36,082 nucleotides of DNA from an uncultured Prevotellaceae bacterium (lineage in GTDB: Bacteria; Bacteroidota; Bacteroidia; Bacteroidales; Bacteroidaceae), in the NCBI GenBank assembly GCA_946415645.1, contig CAMKTJ010000025.1:1-36082 (forward strand), given 5' to 3'. Position numbers and translations under genes: made by a program. This document shows positions 23,303-32,300 of this stretch, one piece after another (positions within the stretch are counted from its first letter, which is position 1; each line of letters opens with the position of its first letter). The notes under the pieces were generated by a model. The model saw only the letters and a list, made by a program, of their open reading frames with translations. It ran no database searches and was not told the origin of the DNA.

Positions 23303-23333
23303 TTTGCATTTTATGTAAAATTATATACTTTTG
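23303..23333 (+). promoter_or_regulatory. Promoter of the split 5'-nucleotidase genes
   Basis: TTTG (23303-23306), 19 bases, then TACTTTTG (23326-23333) is an exact consensus match, 20 bases before the ATG. Confidence 0.75.
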
Positions 23334-23352
23334 TGCATTAAATAACGTTATT

Positions 23353-24114
23353 ATGAGGCACAAATTAGGAATACTTCTATTAATTCTCCACTCTTTACTC
23401 TTCACATTTCGCTCAGCGACGGCACAACAATATAAGGTTAAAAACGCCAAATGGAAACGTATTGAGGTGACCAGTGCTTTGGATGCCAAACCCGATTCAC
23501 AGGCTCTGGCTATCATTGCTCCCTATAAGGTCAGTGTGGATAGTGTCATGTCACCCGTATTAGGAGCAAGTCGTGTAGCTATGAGCGCCAAAAGACCTGA
23601 GAGTCTGCTTAGTAACTGGGCAGCCGATGTGATGGTAGAAGGAAGTACGGCTACAGGTTTACCTGCTGCCGATATGGGACTGGTTAATATAGGCGGATTA
23701 CGCAATAATATGCCTAAGGGTATTGTCCGCAGAGGTGACATTCTTCTTATCTCACCCTTCGAGAACAGCCTTGTAGTCTTAGAGATGAAAGGTAAAGACC
23801 TACTGGAGCTCATGCAGAATATCGCTGCAGTAGGAGGCGAGGGAGTAAGCAGTAGCGTCAGAATGATTATCAACAAGGAGGGCAAACTCATTAGCGCCAC
23901 AATAAACGGGAAGAAAATATCCCGTAAACGCATTTATACAGTTGCCACATTGGATTATCTGGCAGAGGGGAACGACAAGATGTACGCTCTGAAGAAAGCC
24001 AGAAAACGCCATGAGATAGGCATGAAGACACGTGATGCGATGATGGAAAGTATCATCAAACATCGCTTCATAGACAGCAAAATTGAAGGCAGAATCACAA
24101 TAAGTGAAGAATAA
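23353..24114 (+). CDS. 5'-nucleotidase C-terminal (substrate-binding) domain protein
   Basis: This 253-residue protein has a signal peptide (MRHKLGILLLILHSLLFTFR, cleavage near ATA-QQ). The 5'-nucleotidase C-terminal domain follows (LLSNWAADVMVEG, about 98-110; DMGLVNIGGLRNNMPKGIVR, about 120-139; GDILLISPFENSLVVLEMKG; YTVATLDYLAEGNDKMYAL). In UshA-type enzymes this domain binds the nucleotide base and is fused after the metallophosphatase domain. Here it is a separate gene placed before it. It probably partners with the 24166 product in the periplasm to hydrolyse nucleotides. The start gives a complete signal peptide and sits 20 bases from a consensus promoter. The signal-peptide DNA resembles dispersed repeat units. 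Confidence 0.88.
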   Translation: MRHKLGILLLILHSLLFTFRSATAQQYKVKNAKWKRIEVTSALDAKPDSQALAIIAPYKVSVDSVMSPVLGASRVAMSAKRPESLLSNWAADVMVEGSTATGLPAADMGLVNIGGLRNNMPKGIVRRGDILLISPFENSLVVLEMKGKDLLELMQNIAAVGGEGVSSSVRMIINKEGKLISATINGKKISRKRIYTVATLDYLAEGNDKMYALKKARKRHEIGMKTRDAMMESIIKHRFIDSKIEGRITISEE

Positions 24115-24165
24115 GGCCCCCCTCTAATCAAAATATTTAGCCCCGATAAACCCATTATAAATAAG

Positions 24166-25020
24166 ATGAAACGCATAATCACCATAGTAATCTTTCATTT
24201 TTTCATTCTTTCATTTTTTTGTTCTTTAACCTGCATGGGTCAGCCGCGCACGCTGTTCCTGGTTCATACCAGTGACACTCATTCCTGTGTGGAGCCCATC
24301 TCTCCCAACTTCAGTGATACCGCTCAGGCTAATAAAGGCGGATTCATTCGCAGAGTTACTTTATTCAAAGAGCTAAGGGAACAGCATCCAGACAATATGC
24401 TTGCCCTGGACTGTGGTGATTTCTCACAGGGAAGTGTGTACTATAACCTCTTCAAGGGCGAGGTGGAAGTCAAACTCATGAACCAGATGCAATATGATGC
24501 TGTAGCAATAGGAAATCATGAGTTCGACTTTGGAATGGAGAATATGGCCCGACTCTTCCGCATGGCAGAGTTCCCTATAGTCTGCTGCAATTACGACTTC
24601 ACAGGTACACCATGCGAAGGTCTAGTGAAACCCTATGTCGTCTTGAAACGCAATGGACTGAAAATCGGAATCTTTGGTGTGGCCCCGCAACCAAAGGGAC
24701 TGATAGTTCAACATAACTACGAAGGTATGAGGTACATTACGCCTGCCAAGGCCGCTCAACCTATTATCGACAAGTTACGCCATGTGGAAAATTGCGATGT
24801 TGTAATATGTTTAAGCCATTTAGGTTGGGGCAATGAACCTGAACAGGACCAGGATTTCATCTCCCACACCTCAGGTATAGATGTGCTATTAGGCGGACAT
24901 ACGCATACATATTTTAAACAAGCAGAATATGTCTCTGACAAAAAAAGCCATAAGGTTGTAGTTGATCACACTGGCAAGAATGCCCGCTTCATAGGAACCT
25001 TAGAATTGGAAGTTGAATAG
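24166..25020 (+). CDS. 5'-nucleotidase metallophosphatase domain protein
   Basis: This 284-residue protein has a hydrophobic signal peptide (residues about 4-25, IVIFHFFILSFFCSLTCMG) and the metallophosphatase core of UshA/CD73-type enzymes: SDTH (36-39), a GDFSQGS metal loop (about 84-90), GNHEFD (116-121) and GGHTHT (243-248). These residues bind two metal ions and cut the phosphate ester. The C-terminal nucleotide-binding domain is missing and is encoded by the upstream gene, 51 bases away. The two are probably co-transcribed and function together in the periplasm. A shorter relative with the same layout occurs in other Bacteroidales. The signal-peptide DNA is built from TTTCATT units. Confidence 0.92.
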   Translation: MKRIITIVIFHFFILSFFCSLTCMGQPRTLFLVHTSDTHSCVEPISPNFSDTAQANKGGFIRRVTLFKELREQHPDNMLALDCGDFSQGSVYYNLFKGEVEVKLMNQMQYDAVAIGNHEFDFGMENMARLFRMAEFPIVCCNYDFTGTPCEGLVKPYVVLKRNGLKIGIFGVAPQPKGLIVQHNYEGMRYITPAKAAQPIIDKLRHVENCDVVICLSHLGWGNEPEQDQDFISHTSGIDVLLGGHTHTYFKQAEYVSDKKSHKVVVDHTGKNARFIGTLELEVE

Positions 25021-25025
25021 GGTAC

Positions 25026-25061
25026 AAAAAAAAGACGGTTGTCATCCCGACAACCAATCTT
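25026..25061 (-). terminator. Terminator on the minus strand
   Basis: GGTTGTC and GACAACC form a seven-pair stem, extendable with AAAGA/TCTTT. The 3' side runs into eight T on the minus strand. It would end either the candidate small RNA or nagB read-through. Confidence 0.8.
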
Positions 25062-25089
25062 TCCTTAACCTTAAACTAATACCATGAAA
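25026..25089 (-). ncRNA. Candidate small RNA between convergent genes
   Basis: A minus-strand promoter at 25126-25096 and a terminator ending at 25026 enclose only about 60 bases. The predicted transcript runs TTTTCATGGTATTAGTTTAA and on through GGTTAAGGAAAGA into the terminator hairpin. No minus-strand frame of note is inside. I have an impression that similar GGTATTAGTTTAAGGTTAA sequences recur in Bacteroidales genomes, but I cannot confirm it here. Confidence 0.45.
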
Positions 25090-25141
25090 ACGCTGCAAAG
25101 GTACGGCCATTTAGGAAACCTTGCAACGTTTACATGGTATT
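25078..25141. repeat. Long imperfect inverted repeat enclosing the small-RNA promoter
   Basis: AATACCATG (25078-25086) is complementary to CATGGTATT (25133-25141). Inside, AAACG pairs with CGTTT, TGCAA with TTGCA and GGT with ACC, giving about 22 pairs around a 15-base loop. The -7 box lies partly in one arm and the -33 TTG in the other. Confidence 0.7.
25096..25126 (-). promoter_or_regulatory. Promoter of the candidate small RNA
   Basis: On the minus strand TTG (25126-25124), 20 bases, then TACCTTTG (25103-25096), the same -7 box as tRNA-Leu and rplS. Confidence 0.6.
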
Positions 25142-25244
25142 TATTGTTTTTTTCCGCCGCTTTATTGATATAAATCAACTCTTGTTAATCCAAATACTCC
25201 ATGTACCCAGATTAACCAGAAATCCTAACGGCTATTATGTTTAA

Positions 25245-26036
25245 TTACAAATTGTTCTTCTCGATGTCCTTGAAGTACTTGTAGGTATCAACTTTCAGTT
25301 CACCACAAGCAGCTTCGTCGCATACAATGATGGCATGAGGATGCATCTGCAAGGCAGAGATAGTCCACATCTGGCTAACGCCTTCTTCTACTCCATGCTG
25401 AAGAGCGCGTGCCTTGTTGTGACCGTTTACAACTATCAGCACCTCCTTGGCATCCATTACAGTACCTACGCCAACGGTAAGAGCAGTTTTGGGAACCTTG
25501 TTGACATCATTGTCGAAGAAACGACAGTTAGCAATAATGGTGTCGGTGGTCAATGTCTTAACACGTGTACGTGAAGTCAAAGATGAACCAGGCTCATTGA
25601 AGGCAATATGTCCGTCGGGGCCAATACCGCCCATAAAAAGATCAATGCCTCCGGCATCCTTGATGGCCTGCTCATAGGCAGCACACTCAGCGGACAAATC
25701 AGGCGCATTACCATTGAGGATGTGCACATTTTCCTTCTTGATATCAATATGTGAGAAGAAATTTGTCCACATAAAGCTGTGGTATGACTCAGGATGCTCC
25801 TCGGGCAAGTTCACATACTCATCCATGTTGAAGGTAACAACATTCTGGAAAGAAACCTTTCCGGCCTTATTCAAGGCAATGAGTTCCTTGTAAAGGCCAA
25901 GAGGAGATGAACCCGTAGGACAACCCAACTTAAAGGGCTTCTCGGGTGTTGGGTTAGCTGCATTAATCTTTGCAGCAACATAGTTTGCTGCCCACTTTGA
26001 AAGTGTGGCATAATCAGGATTGATGATTACTCTCAT
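25245..26036 (-). CDS. nagB: Glucosamine-6-phosphate deaminase
   Basis: From the ATG at 26036 this is a 263-residue protein ([20 protein letters not shown]), close to the usual 266. A longer frame from 26063 adds MGVWRGLLQ, encoded by repeat DNA, and is unlikely to be used. It converts glucosamine-6-phosphate to fructose-6-phosphate and ammonia in the cytoplasm. Motifs include [22 protein letters not shown] with the catalytic Asp, and [20 protein letters not shown] with the catalytic His. GGAGAGGG upstream of the ATG could serve as a ribosome-binding site and derives from the GC-rich repeat. It follows the CxxCH lipoprotein gene on the same strand without its own promoter and fits catabolism of amino sugars released from mucin-type glycans. 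Confidence 0.96.
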   Translation of the reverse strand: MRVIINPDYATLSKWAANYVAAKINAANPTPEKPFKLGCPTGSSPLGLYKELIALNKAGKVSFQNVVTFNMDEYVNLPEEHPESYHSFMWTNFFSHIDIKKENVHILNGNAPDLSAECAAYEQAIKDAGGIDLFMGGIGPDGHIAFNEPGSSLTSRTRVKTLTTDTIIANCRFFDNDVNKVPKTALTVGVGTVMDAKEVLIVVNGHNKARALQHGVEEGVSQMWTISALQMHPHAIIVCDEAACGELKVDTYKYFKDIEKNNL

Positions 26037-26040
26037 CTGC

Positions 26041-26095
26041 AATAGCCCTCTCCAAACTCCCATTAGGGATAGACAACCAGGGCTGTGGGTCTATG
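26041..26095. repeat. GC-rich dispersed repeat upstream of nagB
   Basis: AGCCCTCTCCAAACTCCCAT is followed by TAGGGATAG and CTGTGGGTC, aligning by eye with the unit at 12257-12310. It fills almost the whole gap between nagB and the lipoprotein gene and supplies GGAGAGGG ahead of the nagB start. Confidence 0.6.
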
Positions 26096-26099
26096 GTTA

Positions 26100-27713
26100 T
26101 TACTGTTTTATATTTTTTGGACTTGCGCCCGTTATTGCATCATGTTCTGTTCTCGGCTTCTGGTGACGATAGGTCGCATCGGTAGGAATGTACTTTGCAT
26201 TTACTGCCTCCGTCTCATATACGCACTTGCTAATATCCGCTGTTGAGATAGTAACGGAATCTTTGGTAAGCTCAGGTACATTGTAACTCTTGAGCAACAG
26301 AATATTCATCTCAGGATCTTCCTGTGGAATAACAAACGCTTTATGCGCCTTACCATTCTTGTCGAAATATGCCAAGAAGGCTCTTGAGTAATTGCCGTCC
26401 ATCCTACGGCTGGCAAATACCATCCATCGGCCATTACTACTCCACGAATGGAAACTCTCCGCATCATTACTGTTAGCCTCTTTCAAAGCATAGCAACTGT
26501 CCGTCTTGAGGTCTTTCACCCATAGGTCTGAACCCTTATGCCAAATATGGAACTGACCATAGTCGCCTTGTGTATACAACACATATCTGCCATCAGGGCT
26601 AACCCTGGGTACACTGATACTCTTATGCCTGGAAGCTGCATCCACTTCCAACTTAGGCTCACCAAACTTACGTGTCTTTGCATCAAAGGTTATAGACATC
26701 AGATTGTAGTAAATACTGTCATATCGGAACATCAACTGATGAGCTCTTGTACTATCAGGCATTGAGTAATCCAGTATCTTGGACAGGTCCGCATTACAGT
26801 AGTAAAGTTTCTTTCCGTCTGGCGACCAACATGGGAAGGTCTCCAAATCATAATGAGTACGTATGATGTGACTGACCTCATTCTTCGTCACATCATATAA
26901 CAGCAGATCACTGGACTCGTCCAGCACCTCAATCTTTTCAGCATGATAGAGATGAAAAACCTGTCCTGTCTTGTTGGTGGAAAAAGCTATCAGGTTCTCT
27001 GTAGGATGCCATGAAGGATAAACGCCAGCTGTGATGATGGTGCTGTCCTTCATCTGCACCTTGTGTGCCTTACCATTCTGAACGATAACCGTTCCGCCAT
27101 GATTGGCCCTGACGTGGAACATCATGTCAGCGGAACTGTTGCTTCTATAGTTGTGACAGTTGATACAGTGGTTGACATTATTCTGATACTCACGGTTATT
27201 CTCGTATATAGTATGGACATCCCAGTTAGTAAGGTTACGCTGATAGATACCTAACTGACGGTATAACTCGTAACTGGGCTGTATCAGACGATAGCTTAAG
27301 AAGGCATCAACAGGTTCCTCGGCTACAGTGAGGGTATATGGTTTGTAACAGAACCACTTCTCCCCTCTCCTGGCATATACAGAAACACTGATATCTGTTC
27401 CTTTGCAGGTTGAAAGTAACTTCTTCCATGCTGACATATCCATCTGCATAACGCCATCCTGCCCTGCCGAAACCAATAACCCGGCACCTTTACCTTGCAG
27501 ATGTGCAACAAAGGCATCTGCCAATGAGTCGCGTACTATAAAGTTGAGTGGAGCGATATTTGGTGGCACAATAATATCTGTATAATCCGGATAAATATCA
27601 ACTTTCTCCTCCAACTGCGAATACTGAGCTGGCAACTCAGCCTTGGGTTTGCCGCAAGCAGCCAGCAAAGCCGCTACTGCTGTAATAAGTATGTATTTTA
27701 AATCAAAGTTCAT
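26100..27713 (-). CDS. Beta-propeller (TolB/PD40-like) lipoprotein with a CxxCH motif
   Basis: This 537-residue protein has a lipoprotein signal peptide with lipobox (AALLAACGKP, lipidated Cys near residue 20). An N-terminal domain of about 150 residues is followed by CINCH (C183-H187), a c-type heme attachment motif. WD40/PD40-type propeller blades come next (YPSWHPTENLIAFSTN, FPCWSPDGKKLYYCN, VPRVSPDGRYVLYT, FHSWSSNGRWMVFASR). I do not know its function. Covalent heme would make it a periplasmic or surface redox or sensor protein, but one CxxCH alone is not proof. It follows the DUF6057 membrane protein gene across a palindromic repeat and precedes nagB on the same strand. Such pairings with DUF6057 proteins seem recurrent in Bacteroidales. 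Confidence 0.8.
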   Translation of the reverse strand: MNFDLKYILITAVAALLAACGKPKAELPAQYSQLEEKVDIYPDYTDIIVPPNIAPLNFIVRDSLADAFVAHLQGKGAGLLVSAGQDGVMQMDMSAWKKLLSTCKGTDISVSVYARRGEKWFCYKPYTLTVAEEPVDAFLSYRLIQPSYELYRQLGIYQRNLTNWDVHTIYENNREYQNNVNHCINCHNYRSNSSADMMFHVRANHGGTVIVQNGKAHKVQMKDSTIITAGVYPSWHPTENLIAFSTNKTGQVFHLYHAEKIEVLDESSDLLLYDVTKNEVSHIIRTHYDLETFPCWSPDGKKLYYCNADLSKILDYSMPDSTRAHQLMFRYDSIYYNLMSITFDAKTRKFGEPKLEVDAASRHKSISVPRVSPDGRYVLYTQGDYGQFHIWHKGSDLWVKDLKTDSCYALKEANSNDAESFHSWSSNGRWMVFASRRMDGNYSRAFLAYFDKNGKAHKAFVIPQEDPEMNILLLKSYNVPELTKDSVTISTADISKCVYETEAVNAKYIPTDATYRHQKPRTEHDAITGASPKNIKQ

Positions 27714-27732
27714 AGTTCATAATTCAATATTT

Positions 27733-27800
27733 CGATGGGCGGTTTTTTCGTCATAACGTTATTACGTTATATCGTTATAACGATAATTTTAAGGCCGCCC
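27733..27800. repeat. Palindromic CGTTAT/CGATAT intergenic element, copy B
   Basis: CGATGGGCGGTTTTTTCG on the left and AAGGCCGCCCC on the right frame TCATAACG, TTATTACGTTATATCG and TTATAACG units. The ends GGGCGG/CCGCCC are complementary. It lies between the DUF6057 and lipoprotein genes and would be transcribed with them. Confidence 0.75.
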
Positions 27801-27808
27801 CATTATTT

Positions 27809-29371
27809 CTAGTTCACTCCGGAGTTAGAGGTCTCCACACCAGTATATCCCTTCTTCGTAGCTTTCAGGTTACCGAAGAAATAATAATAGGGATAATACC
27901 CTTTGTTTTTACCAAACAACTCGTATGCATGGCCAGGACGGTCACTCATATAGGGCTGTACATTATTCATGAAATTCTGGATTCGGGGGATGCGCAAGTC
28001 AAGACCGCTAAAGTTCTTCTCCAAGCCAGGGTTCTTAGTTGCCGCCAACAAGATACCATCTGCTATGATATCGGGGGGCGTTGTACCTACAATGGGCTCC
28101 AAACGCTCTATGAATGAAGGCATCAGTTTGGTGTATAGACATACACAAAGCGAATTGTACAAGGCATTAACACTCCTTCCCTCCACCAGATTCAAGTTAT
28201 AACCCATGAATACGGGTTGCTGATACATGCTCTCGAAACTGTCATGAAGAGGTTCTGTGAGTCGGATCTTGGCAATCTCAGGGTCTGCATTTACCAAAGA
28301 ATCATTACCTACCATAGCGCTGTATTTCTTACAGAAATCGCCCTCAAAGGGTACATCGCTAAGAATACGAAGGTACTTACGACAGAGTTCCCACTCTCCG
28401 CGCATCAGCGAACTCTTGATATACAGCTTCATTGTACGCAGTGTAGGTCCTGACATAACCATCTGCTCCATGCAGGAATGCATACAAGACTCTGCAAAAC
28501 CGCCATGATAACATCCCTCGGGAATATACATGCTACTGGCATTGTTATGTCCGCCGTCCATGCCATGGATATAAAGGGAATCGTAATCAAGTCGGATATC
28601 ATACATACGGTAGGCAATCTGATCGGTATGTACCAAGGCTATGGCATACATACATGCCATAGGACGGTTGCTCTGATAGGCATGGGCACGTGCCAGTTTC
28701 TGAATACCCTCCCAATCCTGCTCCTGTTCCATAGAAGACAATTGGGTGATGACACGTACATAGGGACGCTTTACTTCGTTGAAAGTTACTATAGCAGCAA
28801 TGCCCAAGATGCAGACAGCCAACTGAATCAGGCTATCTCGCTGGGTTTCGTCAACAGGAATACCTATCAGTGCAGGAACCTTCTTACGGCTAAAACTCCT
28901 TATTATAATACCCCAGATGACAAGTACAAGAAGCGCCAGGAAAGGTATACCCATGATATATCCCGTTTCAGCCTCAAAGAATATGTCAAGTCCATAGAAG
29001 GTAACAACAGCCATATAGGCCAACGCAGGAAAGTACTGAATGGCACGCCATTTTGCCTTCAGACGCCAGCAGTAGCCTATAAGCCAAGTACCCAGTGTGA
29101 GCATCAGTGCCATTAGGAATCCACCTAATAGCGGATACTTGAAGGTCATAAGCAAGACCCTGCCTATATAACGCAGACTACCGAAGGAACACGAGAGGAT
29201 ATAATCCATCTGACGTGTATCAGATACCCAGAAACTATATTCGCGACTCAGATGGAAGACACTTCCATAATAAAATGCTGCCCATGCCAGCACTGCCACG
29301 AAGAATAGTGGCAGTACCGGCACGCGAAGGACAGATTTCTTTTCTTTTTTGTTAGGCTTTACTTGTGCCAT
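27809..29371 (-). CDS. DUF6057-type integral membrane protein
   Basis: This 520-residue protein has a lysine-rich cytoplasmic start (MAQVKPNKKEKKSVLRVPVL) and about five or six membrane segments in the first 200 residues (near 21-40, 70-100, 112-131, 137-160 and 180-199). A soluble region of about 310 residues follows, with TPR-like helical character (EQDWEGIQKLARAHAY, MRGEWELCRKYLRIL). The layout fits the Bacteroidales DUF6057 family, which has no known function. Its start lies three bases after the stop of the M60-like peptidase gene, so the two are translationally linked. The next gene is the CxxCH lipoprotein. A role in surface display or processing of the peptidase is conceivable but unproven. 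Confidence 0.72.
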   Translation of the reverse strand: MAQVKPNKKEKKSVLRVPVLPLFFVAVLAWAAFYYGSVFHLSREYSFWVSDTRQMDYILSCSFGSLRYIGRVLLMTFKYPLLGGFLMALMLTLGTWLIGYCWRLKAKWRAIQYFPALAYMAVVTFYGLDIFFEAETGYIMGIPFLALLVLVIWGIIIRSFSRKKVPALIGIPVDETQRDSLIQLAVCILGIAAIVTFNEVKRPYVRVITQLSSMEQEQDWEGIQKLARAHAYQSNRPMACMYAIALVHTDQIAYRMYDIRLDYDSLYIHGMDGGHNNASSMYIPEGCYHGGFAESCMHSCMEQMVMSGPTLRTMKLYIKSSLMRGEWELCRKYLRILSDVPFEGDFCKKYSAMVGNDSLVNADPEIAKIRLTEPLHDSFESMYQQPVFMGYNLNLVEGRSVNALYNSLCVCLYTKLMPSFIERLEPIVGTTPPDIIADGILLAATKNPGLEKNFSGLDLRIPRIQNFMNNVQPYMSDRPGHAYELFGKNKGYYPYYYFFGNLKATKKGYTGVETSNSGVN

Positions 29372-29373
29372 TT

Positions 29374-32300
29374 TTATCTTAATACCTTTTTACCATTATA
29401 TATATACAGGCCTTTGGCTGTTGGCTTTTGGCCGTTGGCTACCCTACGGCCTGAAAGGTCATAGATGAATTGAGAATTTAATTCTTCACTCTTCACTCTT
29501 AATTCTTCATTCAAAGAGGTTTCATCATCACCCAAATTGAACGCCTCACTGAAGACATATGTGAACGGGGTGATTTCTTCTGCAGCAACAACCGACTTAC
29601 CCTCAGCATCCAGGACATAACCCGGCAGCATCTGAGCATAGGTTACGGCATTCAACGTTACATCATTCTCTACAATATCTATATTCCCATCTACAACAAC
29701 AGGTTCGCCTGCTGCAATACTTTCAACACTTGTATCTAATTGGTGATTGGTAATAGTACCTACATAACCATTCTTGACTGTGAAGGGCAGATGCAGTGCC
29801 TGATATCCTGTTCCAGTCTTTGTGAATCTAACCTGCTGAGCATTAAAGTCTTCAGGAATATAGAAAGTCTTATTACCATCAATAACAAGAGACTGGGCAA
29901 CACCCTCTCCGTTTACAACATTGGTATTAGCCAATAACTCTGCTGTTGGAAGTTTTTTGCCGGTCAGACCAGGCTTGACATAGGCGATGGAATTGGCAGG
30001 CAGAGGATTCATCTCGCTGACACCTGCCGTTCCTGTTCCATAATAATATAAGGTATGGGGCGTAGGATTGCCCTCATAATAAGCCGTCATCTCACCTCGA
30101 TACAACGCAGGGGCGAAGGGTACCAATACCTCGTACCCGTTAGCTTCACAGGCAACAATAGTGAAACCGTCTTTGATCTTTGACTGAACATATGACGGGA
30201 AGACAATCTTATTCTTATTAGAAAGATAGACCAGTTTACCATCCTTGTCATAAACCTTATAACCGATAGCACCAGTACCAGTTATCGAATAGGTTGTTGT
30301 GCCTTGACTGGTTGTAGTGGTGTAACAATAGCCATTGGTCTGGTACTCATCCACATAGTCGCTCCACTGCCCTACATCAGCATATCCGATAGGCACTTCA
30401 CCATCATCGTAGGCAATACGGTTTTCACCCTTGGGCCTGCCCTCGAAGGGACCGTCGAAGATGGCAGGCGATGGCTTGATGCGATCATCTATGAAGCAGA
30501 TGCTGGGAGCCTTGGGATAGCGGCTCATATAAGCCTTAGCCTCTTCTATATCCTTTTCGGTAGTTGTTACCCAATAGTCGCCATAGTCGCCAACATAGAA
30601 CTTCTCGTATGGCACAAACATGCCGTTTACCTCGAAGAGTTCACTTAAGTCAAGTTGTGCGGCATCACACATCTTCTTGGCCATATGCAGATAGTCATCC
30701 TTACCATAGCTAATATAACCGCCCACTACGCCGTTCTCGTTGGCAAGGGATGAATCGTATGTACTTGAGCGTTTCTGAATGGGACTGTTACGAAGCATTT
30801 TGAAGAGCGTAGGATAGAAATCGGGCTTGTGTCCCTGAGCATGGAAATAGAGGTAAAGCTGGAAGTAGAAACGTGTCTGTTCCCAGATGTCCATTCCGAA
30901 CCATCCCTTTCCCCTTGCAAAGTCCTCAAAAGTGTCGTTCACCTTCGTGCCACGTGTCGTGGAAACACCGTGCAGGAATACATTGACATTAGAGAAGAGG
31001 TTGTTGCTCACCTCGGTAGCACCCACAATATTGAAGCATGCCTGATGGTTATGGCCTATCTCGTGCGAAGGTCCCCAGATAGCACCACCACTGGCAGTGA
31101 TGGTATTATAGTTCATAATAGTCCCGATGGTACCGTCGCTGTAATAGGTACCATAGGTAGAAGCATACATGTGTCCGTGGTTGACAGAGAAAGCATTCCA
31201 GATATTGCGGAAGCGTCCCTGAAGGTCTTCCTTGAAGCCCATGAGGTCTTCCTCGCATTCCACGAAGTTATTCCAGACGCGCATCAGTCCTTCTACCTCA
31301 CCTTTAGCGCCAATAGCATTCTTTACCAGACTGCCAAGCATGGCAAAGACTATACGGTCGCACTTGAAGTTAACGACTTTGCTTTTATCCAGCATCTTCT
31401 CATACAGAAGCGTCCAGTCTTCATTGGTCATGCCACGTGTATAATCAAAGTAGCCTTGTAACTCACCACCTTCAATGTGTATCTTGACATTAGGATAGTT
31501 GGCAAGATACTTCTCAGGGTTGTTGAGCTGATAGAAGATATAGAGAGTGCTGGGGTTACTTAGCAGGATAGTATTAAGACCAGCATGCAGGCTAGTGGTG
31601 GTACCCGTCTGATGATCACCAGGACTGTCGCTGTCTACAACAACCTCAGCCTCTAAAGTACAATCAGCGCTGGGTTCCTCATCAAGGTAGATGTAGATAA
31701 TGTCGCCAGCCTTGCCAACAATACCGGTAGGCCCGGATAGCTTTCCGAAGCTGTAACTCATACCTGCATACTTATTCCCCGACATCTGCTGATAGTGGCT
31801 GTAAACCTGATAGTCATCACGGATGCGGAAGAATTTCTCAAAGCCCTCACGCTTATAACCCGTAGAAGAAGTATAGCTCTGCCAGGTATTATTCTTAACC
31901 TTCAGAATCATTGCCTGGATATCAGCGTTCAGTATCTTAAAGTCGTCATTCTCTGCCAAAGCTTCGTCAGAGAGTGCCTGAATCTCCTCCTTCAGCTCTG
32001 TGCACGCATTGTCCTTGAAGAGATTGGCAAGAGCAGCCTTGTATGTTCCGATTCTAGACTTGAGGTCGGAGTAGTTCTGTAGGTTGCTGCGCCCCTCCTG
32101 AATAAACTCATCTGTAAGCTCCGCTTCCTCAAAGCCCCACGTACTGCCGGCTATGTCTGTGGTGTACCAACCTACCACATTGCTGTTAGCGGCACTATGC
32201 AAGCCCACACTTCCACTGTCTATGATATAGAATAGCATGTTTGTTACGTCACTGGTGCGTGTGATGCCATATCCTGCATTAGGCTTATTTGTCTGTGTCT

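Noticed and set aside
25078..25141. Invertible promoter (phase-variable switch)
   Set aside because: The inverted repeat encloses the promoter, but the loop is only about 15 bases and the boxes lie in the arms; no invertase gene is nearby.
26037..26063. Nine-residue N-terminal extension of nagB (MGVWRGLLQ)
   Set aside because: It is encoded by the GC-rich repeat; the [10 protein letters not shown] start at 26036 matches the family.
28478..29116. Plus-strand 212-codon frame opposite the DUF6057 gene
   Set aside because: The membrane protein on the other strand explains the openness; no promoter or domain seen.
30829..31461. Plus-strand 210-codon frame opposite the M60 domain
   Set aside because: The opposite strand carries the intact HExxH motif; this is a shadow.
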